Assembly (NCBI RefSeq): GCF_014648675.1
Contig: NZ_BMRO01000008.1
Location: 62,001-126,000 of the forward strand
Direction: 5' to 3'
Length of the DNA: 64,000 bases
Source of the DNA: Actinomadura livida
GTDB taxonomy: Bacteria; Actinomycetota; Actinomycetes; Streptosporangiales; Streptosporangiaceae
The notes below the pieces were generated by a model. It worked only from the letters and a program-made list of their open reading frames with translations, was not told the DNA's origin and ran no database searches. Of the stretch, positions 1-7,381 are shown piece by piece (within the stretch, counting starts at the first letter, position 1; every line of letters begins with the position of its first letter). A program made the translations under genes and the position numbers.

Positions 1-1
1 G

Positions 2-190
2 TCCGGCGACGGCGGCGGTACGGGCGGCGGCGGTACGGGCGGCGGCGGTACGGGCGGCGGCGGCTCCGGGGACCTGCCGAACACCGGCAGCCCCGACGGC
101 CTGCCCACCTACGCCATGATCGCCTCCGCCCTGGTCATGGCCGGCGGAGCCGCCCTGCTGATCATCCCGCGCCGCCGCAGGGACCACTAG
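2..190 (+). CDS. LPXTG cell-wall-anchored protein, C-terminal end (partial)
   Basis: Only the last 62 codons are inside the window. They read as a Gly/Thr linker made of repeated GGGTG units, then the sortase motif LPNTG, a hydrophobic stretch of about 20 residues (AMIASALVMAGGAALLII) and a positively charged tail RRRRDH. That three-part layout is the standard cell-wall sorting signal: sortase cuts between Thr and Gly and joins the protein to peptidoglycan. The function of the exported domain cannot be seen because it lies upstream of base 1. A strong terminator follows the stop codon. Confidence 0.85.
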   Translation, partial: SGDGGGTGGGGTGGGGTGGGGSGDLPNTGSPDGLPTYAMIASALVMAGGAALLIIPRRRRDH

Positions 191-196
191 TAGACC

Positions 197-284
197 GACC
201 GCTACGCCTCCTAGCGGTCCCGTTGACTTGCGGCGTGTTGTTGTTATTCCGCCTTCCATAACAACAACACGCCGCAAGTCAACG
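197..284. terminator. Double hairpin, bidirectional terminator between convergent genes
   Basis: Two hairpins stand in tandem between a plus-strand stop at 190 and a minus-strand stop at 303. The first has an 8-bp stem (197-204 with 212-219, loop 7). The second is a perfect 27-bp inverted repeat (221-247 with 258-284) with a 10-base loop. Its position between convergent stops fits termination in both directions. The second stem is much longer than a usual intrinsic terminator and lacks a clear T-tract. Confidence 0.8.
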
Positions 285-302
285 GCTTGGTCGGCCGGGC
301 GG

Positions 303-1550
303 TCACATGCCGTCGGCGTCCCAGCGGCCGGTGGAGCGGCTTCGGACGGGGAGGCTCGACAGGATGGGGGCGGGGACCGGGTCGCCCTCCCGCCAGGGGC
401 GGCCGGCGCCCCAGTTGTGGCGGAGGCGGTCCGTGCGCTCGTCGGCGTGCTCCAGCGCGGCGGGGTCGGTGCCCCAGTCCAGGGCCGCGTGGTCGTGGTC
501 CTGGTCGTCGTGGTCGTGGTCGTCGTGGCCGTGGCCGCCTTGGAGGCGGGCCGCGTCCAGGGCCTTGGCTATGGCGAGGACGCTCTTGTCGGTTCCGTGG
601 CCGTGCTGGATGTAGTCGTCGTCCGTCTCGCCCTGCTCGCGCTGGTAGAGCACGGCCTCCTGGAGTTCCTTCAGGTCGCGCTCGGAACGTCCCGCCGTCC
701 CGCGGCCGAGGTCGTGCGACGCCATGGACCAGCGCATCCGGCCGCCCTCGGGTCCGTAGTTGACGGCCTCGCCGCCCCAGCGCACCCACTCGTTCTGCGT
801 GTACCAGTTGACGAGTTCGCCGTCCGAGCGCAGGAGCCACGTCGCGCCGCCCTCCTGGGTGGTGAAGTGCCCGTGCTTCACCCGTGCGGGACGGAAGAAG
901 TAGGTGCCCAGGTCGAGGGTGCCGAAGTTGTACTCCATGTGGCCCTGGACGGTGTACGCCTCCTCGTAGCACGGGTGGTGCGCCAGCCGGTGGTCCGTCC
1001 AGCCCTCCTGCGCGTGCACGAGCCTGGTGTAGAAGCCGCTGACCGGGTCGACGTGCAGGTACTTGATGAACAGGCCGGGCATAGGGCCGGCCTTAGGCAC
1101 CGCGTCCCATGTCATGGCCTCGCTGTCGATGACGATGACGTCCTCGTAGGCGTCCTTCCACCGGGGCGCGTTCAGCCCGTCCACCGGGTCGAACCCCGCG
1201 TCGCCGTACTCGCGGTAGTGCAGGACGCGGGTGCCCTCGGTGAAGGTGATGGCATCGGCGGGGACGCCCTTGGGCGCGTACACGTACCCGCCCTTGCCGA
1301 TCTCGCGTCCGCCGTAGGTCATCGAGCCTTCGAGCACGTAGTACTCGGTGTTGGCGTGGTGGATGCCTGGGCCGCGTCCCCAGTCGGTGTGGAAGTCGAG
1401 CCGCAGCGAGGACGAGCCGTCCTCCTCGTCCACCGACAGCCGGCGCTCGCTCGCCCTGCCCTCCCCGCCCACCAGCTCGGCCGCGTGCCAGACGTAGTCG
1501 TCTTCCTGGATCAGCTCGACGTGGGGTCGCACGTGCTCGTCTCCGTTCAC
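303..1550 (-). CDS. Bicupin domain protein with His-rich loop
   Basis: Protein of 415 aa with two cupin-like barrels: residues about 60-120 carry GIHHANTEYYVLEG, and about 190-250 carry HHPCYEEAYTVQGHMEY with a distant HGHFT, which fit metal-binding cupin motifs. A loop near residue 350 is full of His and Asp (GGHGHDDHDHDDQDHDH), a likely Zn/Ni/Co-binding stretch. The GTG start has only a weak ribosome site. It is divergent from the FAD dehydrogenase, with two palindromic operators between them, so it probably belongs to the same catabolic regulon. A dioxygenase or isomerase role is possible but the reaction is unknown. Confidence 0.7.
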   Translation of the reverse strand: MNGDEHVRPHVELIQEDDYVWHAAELVGGEGRASERRLSVDEEDGSSSLRLDFHTDWGRGPGIHHANTEYYVLEGSMTYGGREIGKGGYVYAPKGVPADAITFTEGTRVLHYREYGDAGFDPVDGLNAPRWKDAYEDVIVIDSEAMTWDAVPKAGPMPGLFIKYLHVDPVSGFYTRLVHAQEGWTDHRLAHHPCYEEAYTVQGHMEYNFGTLDLGTYFFRPARVKHGHFTTQEGGATWLLRSDGELVNWYTQNEWVRWGGEAVNYGPEGGRMRWSMASHDLGRGTAGRSERDLKELQEAVLYQREQGETDDDYIQHGHGTDKSVLAIAKALDAARLQGGHGHDDHDHDDQDHDHAALDWGTDPAALEHADERTDRLRHNWGAGRPWREGDPVPAPILSSLPVRSRSTGRWDADGM

Positions 1551-1568
1551 CCGGTCTGTTTCGCTATA

Positions 1569-1583
1569 GGAAACATCGTTTCA
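1569..1583. promoter_or_regulatory. Operator copy 1, GGAAAC-N3-GTTTCA
   Basis: GGAAAC ATC GTTTCA, an almost perfect 15-bp palindrome 19 bp upstream of the bicupin start. The same motif recurs at 1631 and 3941. Spacing and half-sites resemble KdgR/IclR-family boxes (GAAAC-N3-GTTTC), and an IclR gene lies in the cluster; the pairing is inferred. Confidence 0.6.
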
Positions 1584-1630
1584 CTCATACGGGCAAGAGG
1601 CCGGGCACCTTGACCGGTCCCCGAACCTAA

Positions 1631-1645
1631 GGAAACACTATTTCC
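1631..1645. promoter_or_regulatory. Operator copy 2, GGAAAC-N3-ATTTCC
   Basis: GGAAAC ACT ATTTCC, one mismatch from the perfect palindrome at 3941, located 24 bp upstream of the ATG of the FAD dehydrogenase and just before its ribosome site, a position expected for repression. Confidence 0.6.
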
Positions 1646-1669
1646 CACAGCGGAACATCGGAGGTCGCC

Positions 1670-3112
1670 ATGGGGTTCGACGTGATCGTCGCCGGCGCCG
1701 GGCCGGGCGGGCTGGCCTGCGCGATCACGGCGGCGGGCGCCGGTGCGCGGGTGCTGGTCCTGGAGAAGCCCGCCGACGTCGGCGGCGCGCTGCCGTACTC
1801 CGGCGGGCACCTGTCCGCGGGCGGCTTCTCCGCCCAGCGCGAGCGCGGCATCGCCGACGACCCCGGACGGCACCTCGCCGACATCCTGCGGATCAGCCGG
1901 GGCACCGGACGCGAGGACCTCACCCGGCTCTCGCTCGCGGAGCAGCCCGCCGTCCTGGAGTGGCTCTTCGCGGCCGGCTACGAGATCGACCCGGCCACCC
2001 CGCGCATCGTGTACGGGCACGAGCCCTACACGACGCCGCGCACCGTCCACGCGGCCGAGACGCCGGGCGGCCCGGCGATCCTCCGGGCGCTGCGCCGCCT
2101 GCTGGAGCCGCTGACCGGGGACGGGCGCGTCACCCTGCGGACCGGCGTGCGCGTCACCGGGCTCCGCACCGAGGGAGAGGCCGTCACCGGCGTGGCCACC
2201 GAGGACGGCCGCGCCCTGCGCGCACCGGCCGTCGTCCTCGCCACCGGCGGTTTCGGCCACGCCCCCGACCTGTTCGCCGAACTGGAGGGGGCGCCGCTGA
2301 CGACCTCGGCCGCGCCTACGTCGACCGGTGACGGCCTGCGCATGGCGCGGCGGATCGGCGCCGGGCTGCAGGGCCTCGGCCAGTACATCCCCACGTTCGG
2401 CGGGCTGCCCCCGGAGGGCGACGACCCGCGGGTGGACTGGCTGAACCGCCCGCAGCTCGTGGCGGCCGAGCGCCCGCCGTGGGAGATCTACGTGGACCGC
2501 CGCGGCCGCCGGTGGATCGCGGAGGACGAGCCCAGCATCGACCGCAAGGAGCGCGTCCTGACCGGCGTCGACCGGATGACGTTCTGGATGGTCTTCGACG
2601 CGAGGGCGCTGCGGGAGTCCCGTCCCATGGTGCACGGCTGGACCCCCGGCGACCTGGACGCCCGCTGCGGCCGCAGGCGCGGCCTGCACCGCGCCGCCGA
2701 CCTGGCCGAGCTGGCGAAGCGCGCCGGCATCGACGCGGCCGGCCTCACCGCGGAGGTCGCCCGGTACAACGCCGCCGTCGCCGCGGGGACCGACCCCGCG
2801 TTCGGCCGCCGGCACCTGCCCGCGCCGATCGCCGAGCCGCCGTTCTACGCCGTCGAGAACCACCCCGTCACCCTGATCACCTTCGCGGGCGTCGACGTCG
2901 ACGCCGACCTGCGGGTGCGCCGCGCCGACGGCCGCGCCGTCCCCGGCCTGTACGCGGTGGGGGAGGTCATCGGCTCGGCCGCCGTCAACGGCAACGCGTT
3001 CTGCTCGGGCATGTGCCTCACGCCCGCGCTCGCCTTCGGCCGCATCGTCGGGCGGCACCTGGCAGCGGTGTCGCGCGCCTCAGTGCGCGAACGCGAACCC
3101 GGCGGCGCGTAG
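1670..3112 (+). CDS. FAD-dependent dehydrogenase (fumarate reductase/ketosteroid dehydrogenase type)
   Basis: 480-aa flavoprotein. The N-terminus has the dinucleotide-binding fold (DVIVAGAGPGGLACAITAAGAGARVLVLEK), a second nucleotide motif VVLATGGFGH near residue 190, and the C-terminal FAD motif GLYAVGEVIGSAAVNGNAFCSGMCLTPALAFGR. This pattern is typical of the FAD_binding_2 family (fumarate reductase, 3-ketosteroid dehydrogenase, tricarballylate dehydrogenase). It probably oxidises or reduces a C-C bond of the pathway substrate. GGAGG lies seven bases before the ATG. Its 3' end overlaps the convergent epimerase gene by 33 bp. Confidence 0.85.
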   Translation: MGFDVIVAGAGPGGLACAITAAGAGARVLVLEKPADVGGALPYSGGHLSAGGFSAQRERGIADDPGRHLADILRISRGTGREDLTRLSLAEQPAVLEWLFAAGYEIDPATPRIVYGHEPYTTPRTVHAAETPGGPAILRALRRLLEPLTGDGRVTLRTGVRVTGLRTEGEAVTGVATEDGRALRAPAVVLATGGFGHAPDLFAELEGAPLTTSAAPTSTGDGLRMARRIGAGLQGLGQYIPTFGGLPPEGDDPRVDWLNRPQLVAAERPPWEIYVDRRGRRWIAEDEPSIDRKERVLTGVDRMTFWMVFDARALRESRPMVHGWTPGDLDARCGRRRGLHRAADLAELAKRAGIDAAGLTAEVARYNAAVAAGTDPAFGRRHLPAPIAEPPFYAVENHPVTLITFAGVDVDADLRVRRADGRAVPGLYAVGEVIGSAAVNGNAFCSGMCLTPALAFGRIVGRHLAAVSRASVREREPGGA

Positions 3113-3898
3113 CTTCGCCGAGCTCACCGGCACCGCAGGCGTCTCGATCTCGCCGCGGTAGGTCAGCTCGGGCAGGCCCTCGGCCTTGCAGATCTCCCCG
3201 AACGCCTCCGCGTTCGTCGGCGGCACCTCCGCGTCCGGGAAGGCGTTGTAGACGCCGGTCAGCCCTTCGGTGACCACGAAGTCGAGGGCGGCGGCCGCGT
3301 CCCGGTAGTCGATCCGGTACAGCAGCGCCCCGGCCGCGAACGGGACGCTCCCGCCGAGCCTCTCGTGGGCGAACCGGACCCGCGCCGGGTAGTCGATGTC
3401 GCGGGGGTGGCCGTACACGTCCGGGATGCGGACCACCGCTCCGCCCGGCGTGGCCAGCACCGCCTGCTCGGCCGCGATGAAGTTGCGGGGCGAGGCGTCC
3501 GCGTCGTCGGTCGTGGGGCTGGCCTCGTCGATCACCGTTCCGGTGCCCGCGCCGTAGACCGACGTCGAGCTGGTGAACACGACCCGCGGATGGACGGCGG
3601 CGGCCGTCTGCGCGCTCCCGGCGAGCGTGTCGGCGTACTCGGCGACCCGCTGTTCGGCGTCGAAGGAGTGCGACAGCCGCGGGCTCACGGTCAGCACCAC
3701 CGCGTCGGCGCCGCGGACGGCCTCGGCAAGGGCCGCCTCGTCCGAGCCGCGCAGGACGGCGGCGTCCGAGCAGACCTCGCGCACCTCGTCGACCCGCCCG
3801 GGGGACGTGGTCGTCCCGATGACCGTGTGCCCCCGCTCCGTCCAGCGCCGCGCGAGCTCCATCCCGACGTTCCCGCACCCGACGACCACGTACCGCAC
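3080..3898 (-). CDS. NAD-dependent epimerase/dehydratase family protein
   Basis: 272-aa Rossmann protein starting MRYVVVGCGNVGMELARRW, with a GxxNxG nucleotide loop close to the first residue and the short-chain-dehydrogenase-like TSSTSVYG segment near residue 115. It resembles the extended SDR (YeeZ-type) group that oxidises or epimerises sugar or hydroxy acids on NAD(P). It is divergent from the CoA-lyase gene with an operator between them, so it is probably co-regulated. The Tyr-x3-Lys pair of classic SDRs is not clear here, so the reaction is uncertain. Confidence 0.7.
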   Translation of the reverse strand: MRYVVVGCGNVGMELARRWTERGHTVIGTTTSPGRVDEVREVCSDAAVLRGSDEAALAEAVRGADAVVLTVSPRLSHSFDAEQRVAEYADTLAGSAQTAAAVHPRVVFTSSTSVYGAGTGTVIDEASPTTDDADASPRNFIAAEQAVLATPGGAVVRIPDVYGHPRDIDYPARVRFAHERLGGSVPFAAGALLYRIDYRDAAAALDFVVTEGLTGVYNAFPDAEVPPTNAEAFGEICKAEGLPELTYRGEIETPAVPVSSAKLRAAGFAFAH

Positions 3899-3940
3899 AG
3901 GGGGCCTCCCAGCAGTGGGCCCGACGGCGGGCCTCGTAAT

Positions 3941-3955
3941 GGAAACGCTGTTTCC
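3941..3955. promoter_or_regulatory. Operator copy 3, perfect GGAAAC-N3-GTTTCC
   Basis: GGAAAC GCT GTTTCC, a perfect palindrome between the divergent epimerase (start 3898) and lyase (start 4002) genes. It is the best of three copies and can serve both promoters. Confidence 0.65.
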
Positions 3956-4001
3956 CTACTCTGGCACATATCGTCGGCCGCCCGCAGAGGAGAAGCTTCG
4001 G

Positions 4002-4859
4002 ATGATCGCCCGTTCCTACCTGTACGTGCCGGGAAACGCGCCGGAGATGCTCGCCGGGGCGTCCGGCCGCGGCGCGGACGCCCTGATCATCGACCTGGAG
4101 GACGCCGTGCCCCAGGCGGCGAAGGAGAGCGCCCGCGCCGGGGTGGCCGCCTGGCTGGGCGGGCTCGGGCGCCCGGCCGGCGGTCCGCGGATCTGGGTGC
4201 GGGTCAACCCGGGCGAGGCGGGGCACCTGGACGCGCGGGCCGTGATCGGCCCGGCCGTCACCGGCTTGTGCCTGGCCAAGGCCGAGAGCGCCGACGACGT
4301 GGCCGCGCTCGAACGCGTGATGGCCGAGGCCGAAGAAGCGGCCGGACTGCCCGCCGGCGGCCTGCGGATCATGCCGCTGCTGGAGTCGGCCGCCGCGCTG
4401 CTGGACGCCGCGCGGATCGCCCGCTCCCCCCGGGTGGCGCGGCTGCAGCTCGGCGAGGCCGACCTGGCCGCCGACCTCGGCGTGGTCCCGGGCCCGGACG
4501 GACGCGAACTGCTCTGGGCGCGCTCGACGGTCGTCGCGGCCAGCGCCGCCGCCCGGATCGCCCCGCCCGTCGCCCCCGTCAGCGTCGATATCCGGGACCT
4601 GGAGCTGCTGCGGGAGTCGACCCGCGCGCTCTTCCGGATGGGCTTCCTGGGCCGCGCCTGCATTCACCCGGCGCAGATCCCGGTCGTCCACGAGGTCTTC
4701 ACCCCGAGCCCCGGCGCGCTCGCCGAGGCGCGGGACGTCGTGGAGCGCCACGAGCGGGCGCTGGCCGAGGGCAGCGCGGTGTCCGTGGACGACCGGGGCC
4801 GGCTGGTGGACGAGGCCGTGATCCGCTCGGCCCGCCGCGTCCTGGAGCTGGGCCGATGA
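4002..4859 (+). CDS. HpcH/HpaI aldolase / citrate lyase beta-subunit family (CoA-ester lyase)
   Basis: 285-aa TIM-barrel protein with family signatures: RSYLYVPGNAPEML at the start, DALIIDLEDAVP (Mg-binding acidic residues), WVRVNP, GLCLAKAES, MPLLESAAAL, LQLGEADLAADLG and a late GRACIHPAQIPVV. Members cleave beta-hydroxyacyl-CoA esters such as citramalyl-CoA, malyl-CoA or citryl-CoA. ATG at 4002 follows AGAGGAG; longer in-frame readings would run through the operator. Next to the CoA-transferase and MmgE/PrpD genes, a role in cleaving a branched dicarboxylate CoA ester is likely. Substrate unknown. Confidence 0.85.
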   Translation: MIARSYLYVPGNAPEMLAGASGRGADALIIDLEDAVPQAAKESARAGVAAWLGGLGRPAGGPRIWVRVNPGEAGHLDARAVIGPAVTGLCLAKAESADDVAALERVMAEAEEAAGLPAGGLRIMPLLESAAALLDAARIARSPRVARLQLGEADLAADLGVVPGPDGRELLWARSTVVAASAAARIAPPVAPVSVDIRDLELLRESTRALFRMGFLGRACIHPAQIPVVHEVFTPSPGALAEARDVVERHERALAEGSAVSVDDRGRLVDEAVIRSARRVLELGR

Positions 4860-4888
4860 CCCCTGCCCGCCCCGCCCCCGGCGGCGGG

Positions 4889-5701
4889 TCAGGCGAGCGC
4901 CGCGTCCCGGGCCCGGACGATCTCCGCGGCGGCGGCGCGGACCAGGCCCCGGTACCGGTCGATCTCCTCCGGGGTGAAGCGGTGCAGCGGGCCGCACACG
5001 CTGATCGAGCCGTGCACCGCGCCGTCCGGGCCGGGCAGGGGCGCGGCGACCGAGGCGGCGTCGGGCAGCCGCTCGCCGAGGGACACCGCGGTCCCCTCCG
5101 CGGCGATCGCGGCCAGTTCGCCGCGGAGCTCGGCCGCGCCGGTGACAGTCCGGGCGGTGAGGGCGGCGCGGGGCCGGGCGAGGACGGCCTCCCGGCGCTC
5201 CTCCGGCAGGAACGCGAGGATCGCCTTCCCCGACGAGCCCGCGTGCAGCGGGAACCGCCGCCCGACTTCGACGGTCATCCGGACCTCGTGCGGGCTCTCG
5301 AACTGGTCGAGGTAGACGCGCTCGTCCCCGACCAGCCCCGACAGCGTGGTGGTCTCGCCCGTCTCGTTCCGCAGCCGGCGCAGCACCGGCGCGGCCGCGT
5401 CCCGGACGTTGGAGCCGCGCAGCGCGCTGACCCCGAGCGCCACGGCGGCGGAGCCGAGCCGGTACCGGCCCGTGCCGGGGTCGTCCTCCAGCATCTCCCG
5501 CGACACCAGCGAGCGCAGGATGCGGTGCACGACGGCCTTGGAGACGCCGAGCTCGCGGCTGATCGCGCTGACGCCGAGGCTCCGCGGCCCGCCCGCGAAC
5601 AGCAGCAGCACGTCGGCGACGCGCCCGGCCACCTCCGTACCCGCGTTCGCACCGGCGTTCGCGGCGGCACTCGCACCGGGGTTCCGGCTCCGGTCGCTCA
5701 C
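4889..5701 (-). CDS. IclR family transcriptional regulator
   Basis: 270 aa. A winged helix-turn-helix occupies about residues 28-85 (VADVLLLFAGG, LGVSAISRELGVSKAVVHRILRSLVSREML), followed by the IclR effector domain (LRNETGETTTLSGLVGDERVYLDQFES; FPLHAGSSGKAILAFLPEE; SLGERLPDAASVAAPLPGPDG). Such proteins bind organic acids and control their catabolic genes. It is the only regulator inside the 303-10796 cluster and is the best candidate for one or both operator families described here. A Gly/Ala-rich N-terminal tail of about 25 residues precedes the HTH. Confidence 0.92.
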   Translation of the reverse strand: MSDRSRNPGASAAANAGANAGTEVAGRVADVLLLFAGGPRSLGVSAISRELGVSKAVVHRILRSLVSREMLEDDPGTGRYRLGSAAVALGVSALRGSNVRDAAAPVLRRLRNETGETTTLSGLVGDERVYLDQFESPHEVRMTVEVGRRFPLHAGSSGKAILAFLPEERREAVLARPRAALTARTVTGAAELRGELAAIAAEGTAVSLGERLPDAASVAAPLPGPDGAVHGSISVCGPLHRFTPEEIDRYRGLVRAAAAEIVRARDAALA

Positions 5702-5722
5702 GGCATCGATCCTAGGGACGCC

Positions 5723-7192
5723 TCAGCGTCCCCGAGGCACGTAACGGCCGACGGGCGCGCCGGTGACCTCGCCGCCGGAGCAGACGCGGTGGCCGCGGAC
5801 GAAGGTGTCGGTCACCCGGGCCGTCATGGCGAAGCCCTCGAACGGCGTGTACTCCTGCGCGGACTCCGATGCGGCGGCCCGGACCGTCCAGGCGGCGTCC
5901 GGGTCGACCAGGGCGATGTCGGCGTCGTGCCCCTCGGCGATGTCGCCCTTGCCGGCCAGGCCGTAGCGGCGGGCCGGGTTCCAGGACGTCAGCCGGGCGA
6001 TGCGCTGCAGCGACAGCCCCCGCTTGGTGCCCTCGCCGACGAGGCCGGGCAGCAGGTACTCCGCCCCGCCGAACCCGGACTTGGCGAGGAACACGTCGTC
6101 GCGATCGGCGCCGAACTTCATCTCGTCGCGGCAGCAGGCGTGGTCGCTGACGACCCAGTCGACCTCGCCCGCCAGGACGTGCCCCCACAGCGCCTCGACG
6201 TCGGCGCGCTCCCGCAGCGGCGGGTTGACCTTGCCGCCGAGCCCGTGGGCGGTGTCGACGTCGGCGAGCAGGTGCCCGATGGTGACCTCGCGGCGGAAGT
6301 CGATGTGCGGGAACGCGTCCGCCATGGTGAGGGCGGCCGACAGCGCCTTCCCGGACGACAGGTGCAGCAGGTTGATGCTGGGCAGGCCCGTCTCGTGCGC
6401 GAGGTAGGACGCGATGGTGACCGCGAGCCCCTCCGAGTGCGGCGGGCGGGAGGCGCTGTACGCGCGCAGGCCGCTGAGCGTCCCCTCCCGCTCGACCATC
6501 GCCGTGTAGGCGGTCATGATCTCGGCGGTCTCGCAGTGCAGCGACAGCGACACGTGCGGGGCGTATTCGGTGAGCTTCTCGCGAGCACGCTGGATGCCCC
6601 GCATGACGAACTCGAAGTGCGCGAGGTCGTAGCTCTCGCCCGGCGGCGTCATCAGGAAGTCGCTCTGCGAGCTGGACCGGCCGTGCAGCCCGTGGCCCCC
6701 GTAGAACATGAAGATCTTGAACGAGGTGACGCCGAACTCCTCGATGAGGTGCGGGATCTCCGTGATGTGCTCCGCCGTCATCGGCGCCAGGTGGAACGCG
6801 TAGTCGACGTAGGCGTTGCCCTTCGCGGCGCCGAGCACCTCCGGGAAGAACTCCCGGTACGGCCCGCTCTTGTTGAGGTAGTACTGGCCGGTGCGCATGT
6901 AGGTCAGGGACGTGGTGACGCCGCCCTGCGCGCAGGCGCGGCTCTCGGTGCGGGTGTCGGTGGCGAGGTCGTTGTAGATGCCCCAGTGCTGGTGGGCGTC
7001 CACGACGCCGGGGAACGCGAGCAGGCCGCCGCCGTCGACCACGGTGGCCGCGTCGTCGTCCGGCAGGGCGGGCGCCACCCGGGCGATGACGCCGTCGTCG
7101 ACCGCGATGTCGAGGAGCGGGGGCGGGTCGCCGTCCGGTGCCTCGGGACGGACCACCCGGACGTTCTTGATCAGCAGTTCGGTCGTCGCCAT
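5723..7192 (-). CDS. Dihydropyrimidinase/hydantoinase-type amidohydrolase
   Basis: 489 aa. All binuclear metal ligands of the family can be seen: HxH at 67/69 (VDAHQHWG), the Lys that becomes carboxylated at 159 (TSFKIFMFYGG), His 219 (SLHCE), His 277 (LLHLSSGKAL) and Asp 350 (VVSDHACC). These enzymes open cyclic amides such as hydantoins, dihydropyrimidines or imides to N-carbamoyl or amide acids. ATG at 7192 follows GGGAGAGG. It is divergent from the CoA-transferase, with two palindromes between them. Allantoinase or another cyclic-amide hydrolase activity is an alternative. Confidence 0.88.
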   Translation of the reverse strand: MATTELLIKNVRVVRPEAPDGDPPPLLDIAVDDGVIARVAPALPDDDAATVVDGGGLLAFPGVVDAHQHWGIYNDLATDTRTESRACAQGGVTTSLTYMRTGQYYLNKSGPYREFFPEVLGAAKGNAYVDYAFHLAPMTAEHITEIPHLIEEFGVTSFKIFMFYGGHGLHGRSSSQSDFLMTPPGESYDLAHFEFVMRGIQRAREKLTEYAPHVSLSLHCETAEIMTAYTAMVEREGTLSGLRAYSASRPPHSEGLAVTIASYLAHETGLPSINLLHLSSGKALSAALTMADAFPHIDFRREVTIGHLLADVDTAHGLGGKVNPPLRERADVEALWGHVLAGEVDWVVSDHACCRDEMKFGADRDDVFLAKSGFGGAEYLLPGLVGEGTKRGLSLQRIARLTSWNPARRYGLAGKGDIAEGHDADIALVDPDAAWTVRAAASESAQEYTPFEGFAMTARVTDTFVRGHRVCSGGEVTGAPVGRYVPRGR

Positions 7193-7224
7193 GGTCGCCT
7201 CTCCCGTCCGGGGATGCCGAGAGC

Positions 7225-7243
7225 TGTTCCGCTGAGAGGAACA
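7225..7243. promoter_or_regulatory. Operator, TGTTCC-N7-GGAACA copy A
   Basis: Perfect 6-bp half-sites TGTTCC and GGAACA around seven bases, 33 bp upstream of the hydrolase start. A second copy lies at 7345 in front of the divergent CoA-transferase. GTTCC/GGAAC palindromes are common for IclR-family regulators; the link to the local IclR gene is inference. Confidence 0.6.
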
Positions 7244-7280
7244 AGAGTCTGTCGCTCCAGCCTGACGTTCCTGCCTTCTG

Positions 7281-7308
7281 AGGTCAATGGTCGCGTCGCA
7301 CTTGACCT
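7281..7308. promoter_or_regulatory. Inverted repeat AGGTCAA/TTGACCT
   Basis: AGGTCAA (7281-7287) and TTGACCT (7302-7308) form a perfect 7-bp inverted repeat, 14 bases apart, midway between the two divergent promoters. TTGACC could also act as a -35 box. Role unknown. Confidence 0.35.
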
Positions 7309-7344
7309 GAATCGGCTCGCCCTGCCAGGTTGAAGCAAGGTCAT

Positions 7345-7362
7345 TGTTCCTCTGATCGGAAC
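7345..7362. promoter_or_regulatory. Operator, GTTCC-N7-GGAAC copy B
   Basis: TGTTCC TCTGATC GGAAC, the second copy of the 7225 motif, 20 bp upstream of the CoA-transferase start. Confidence 0.55.
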
Positions 7363-7381
7363 GGCCGGAAGGTGGTGGGGG

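Noticed and set aside
1..65. GGTACGGGC repeats as a CRISPR or mobile repeat
   Set aside because: They are in frame and encode the GGGTG linker of the wall-anchored protein.
3365..7333. 1322-codon plus-strand open frame
   Set aside because: It runs antisense to the epimerase, IclR and hydrolase genes and also crosses the lyase gene out of frame; Arg/Gly/Pro/Val-rich with no domain. It is a high-GC shadow frame.
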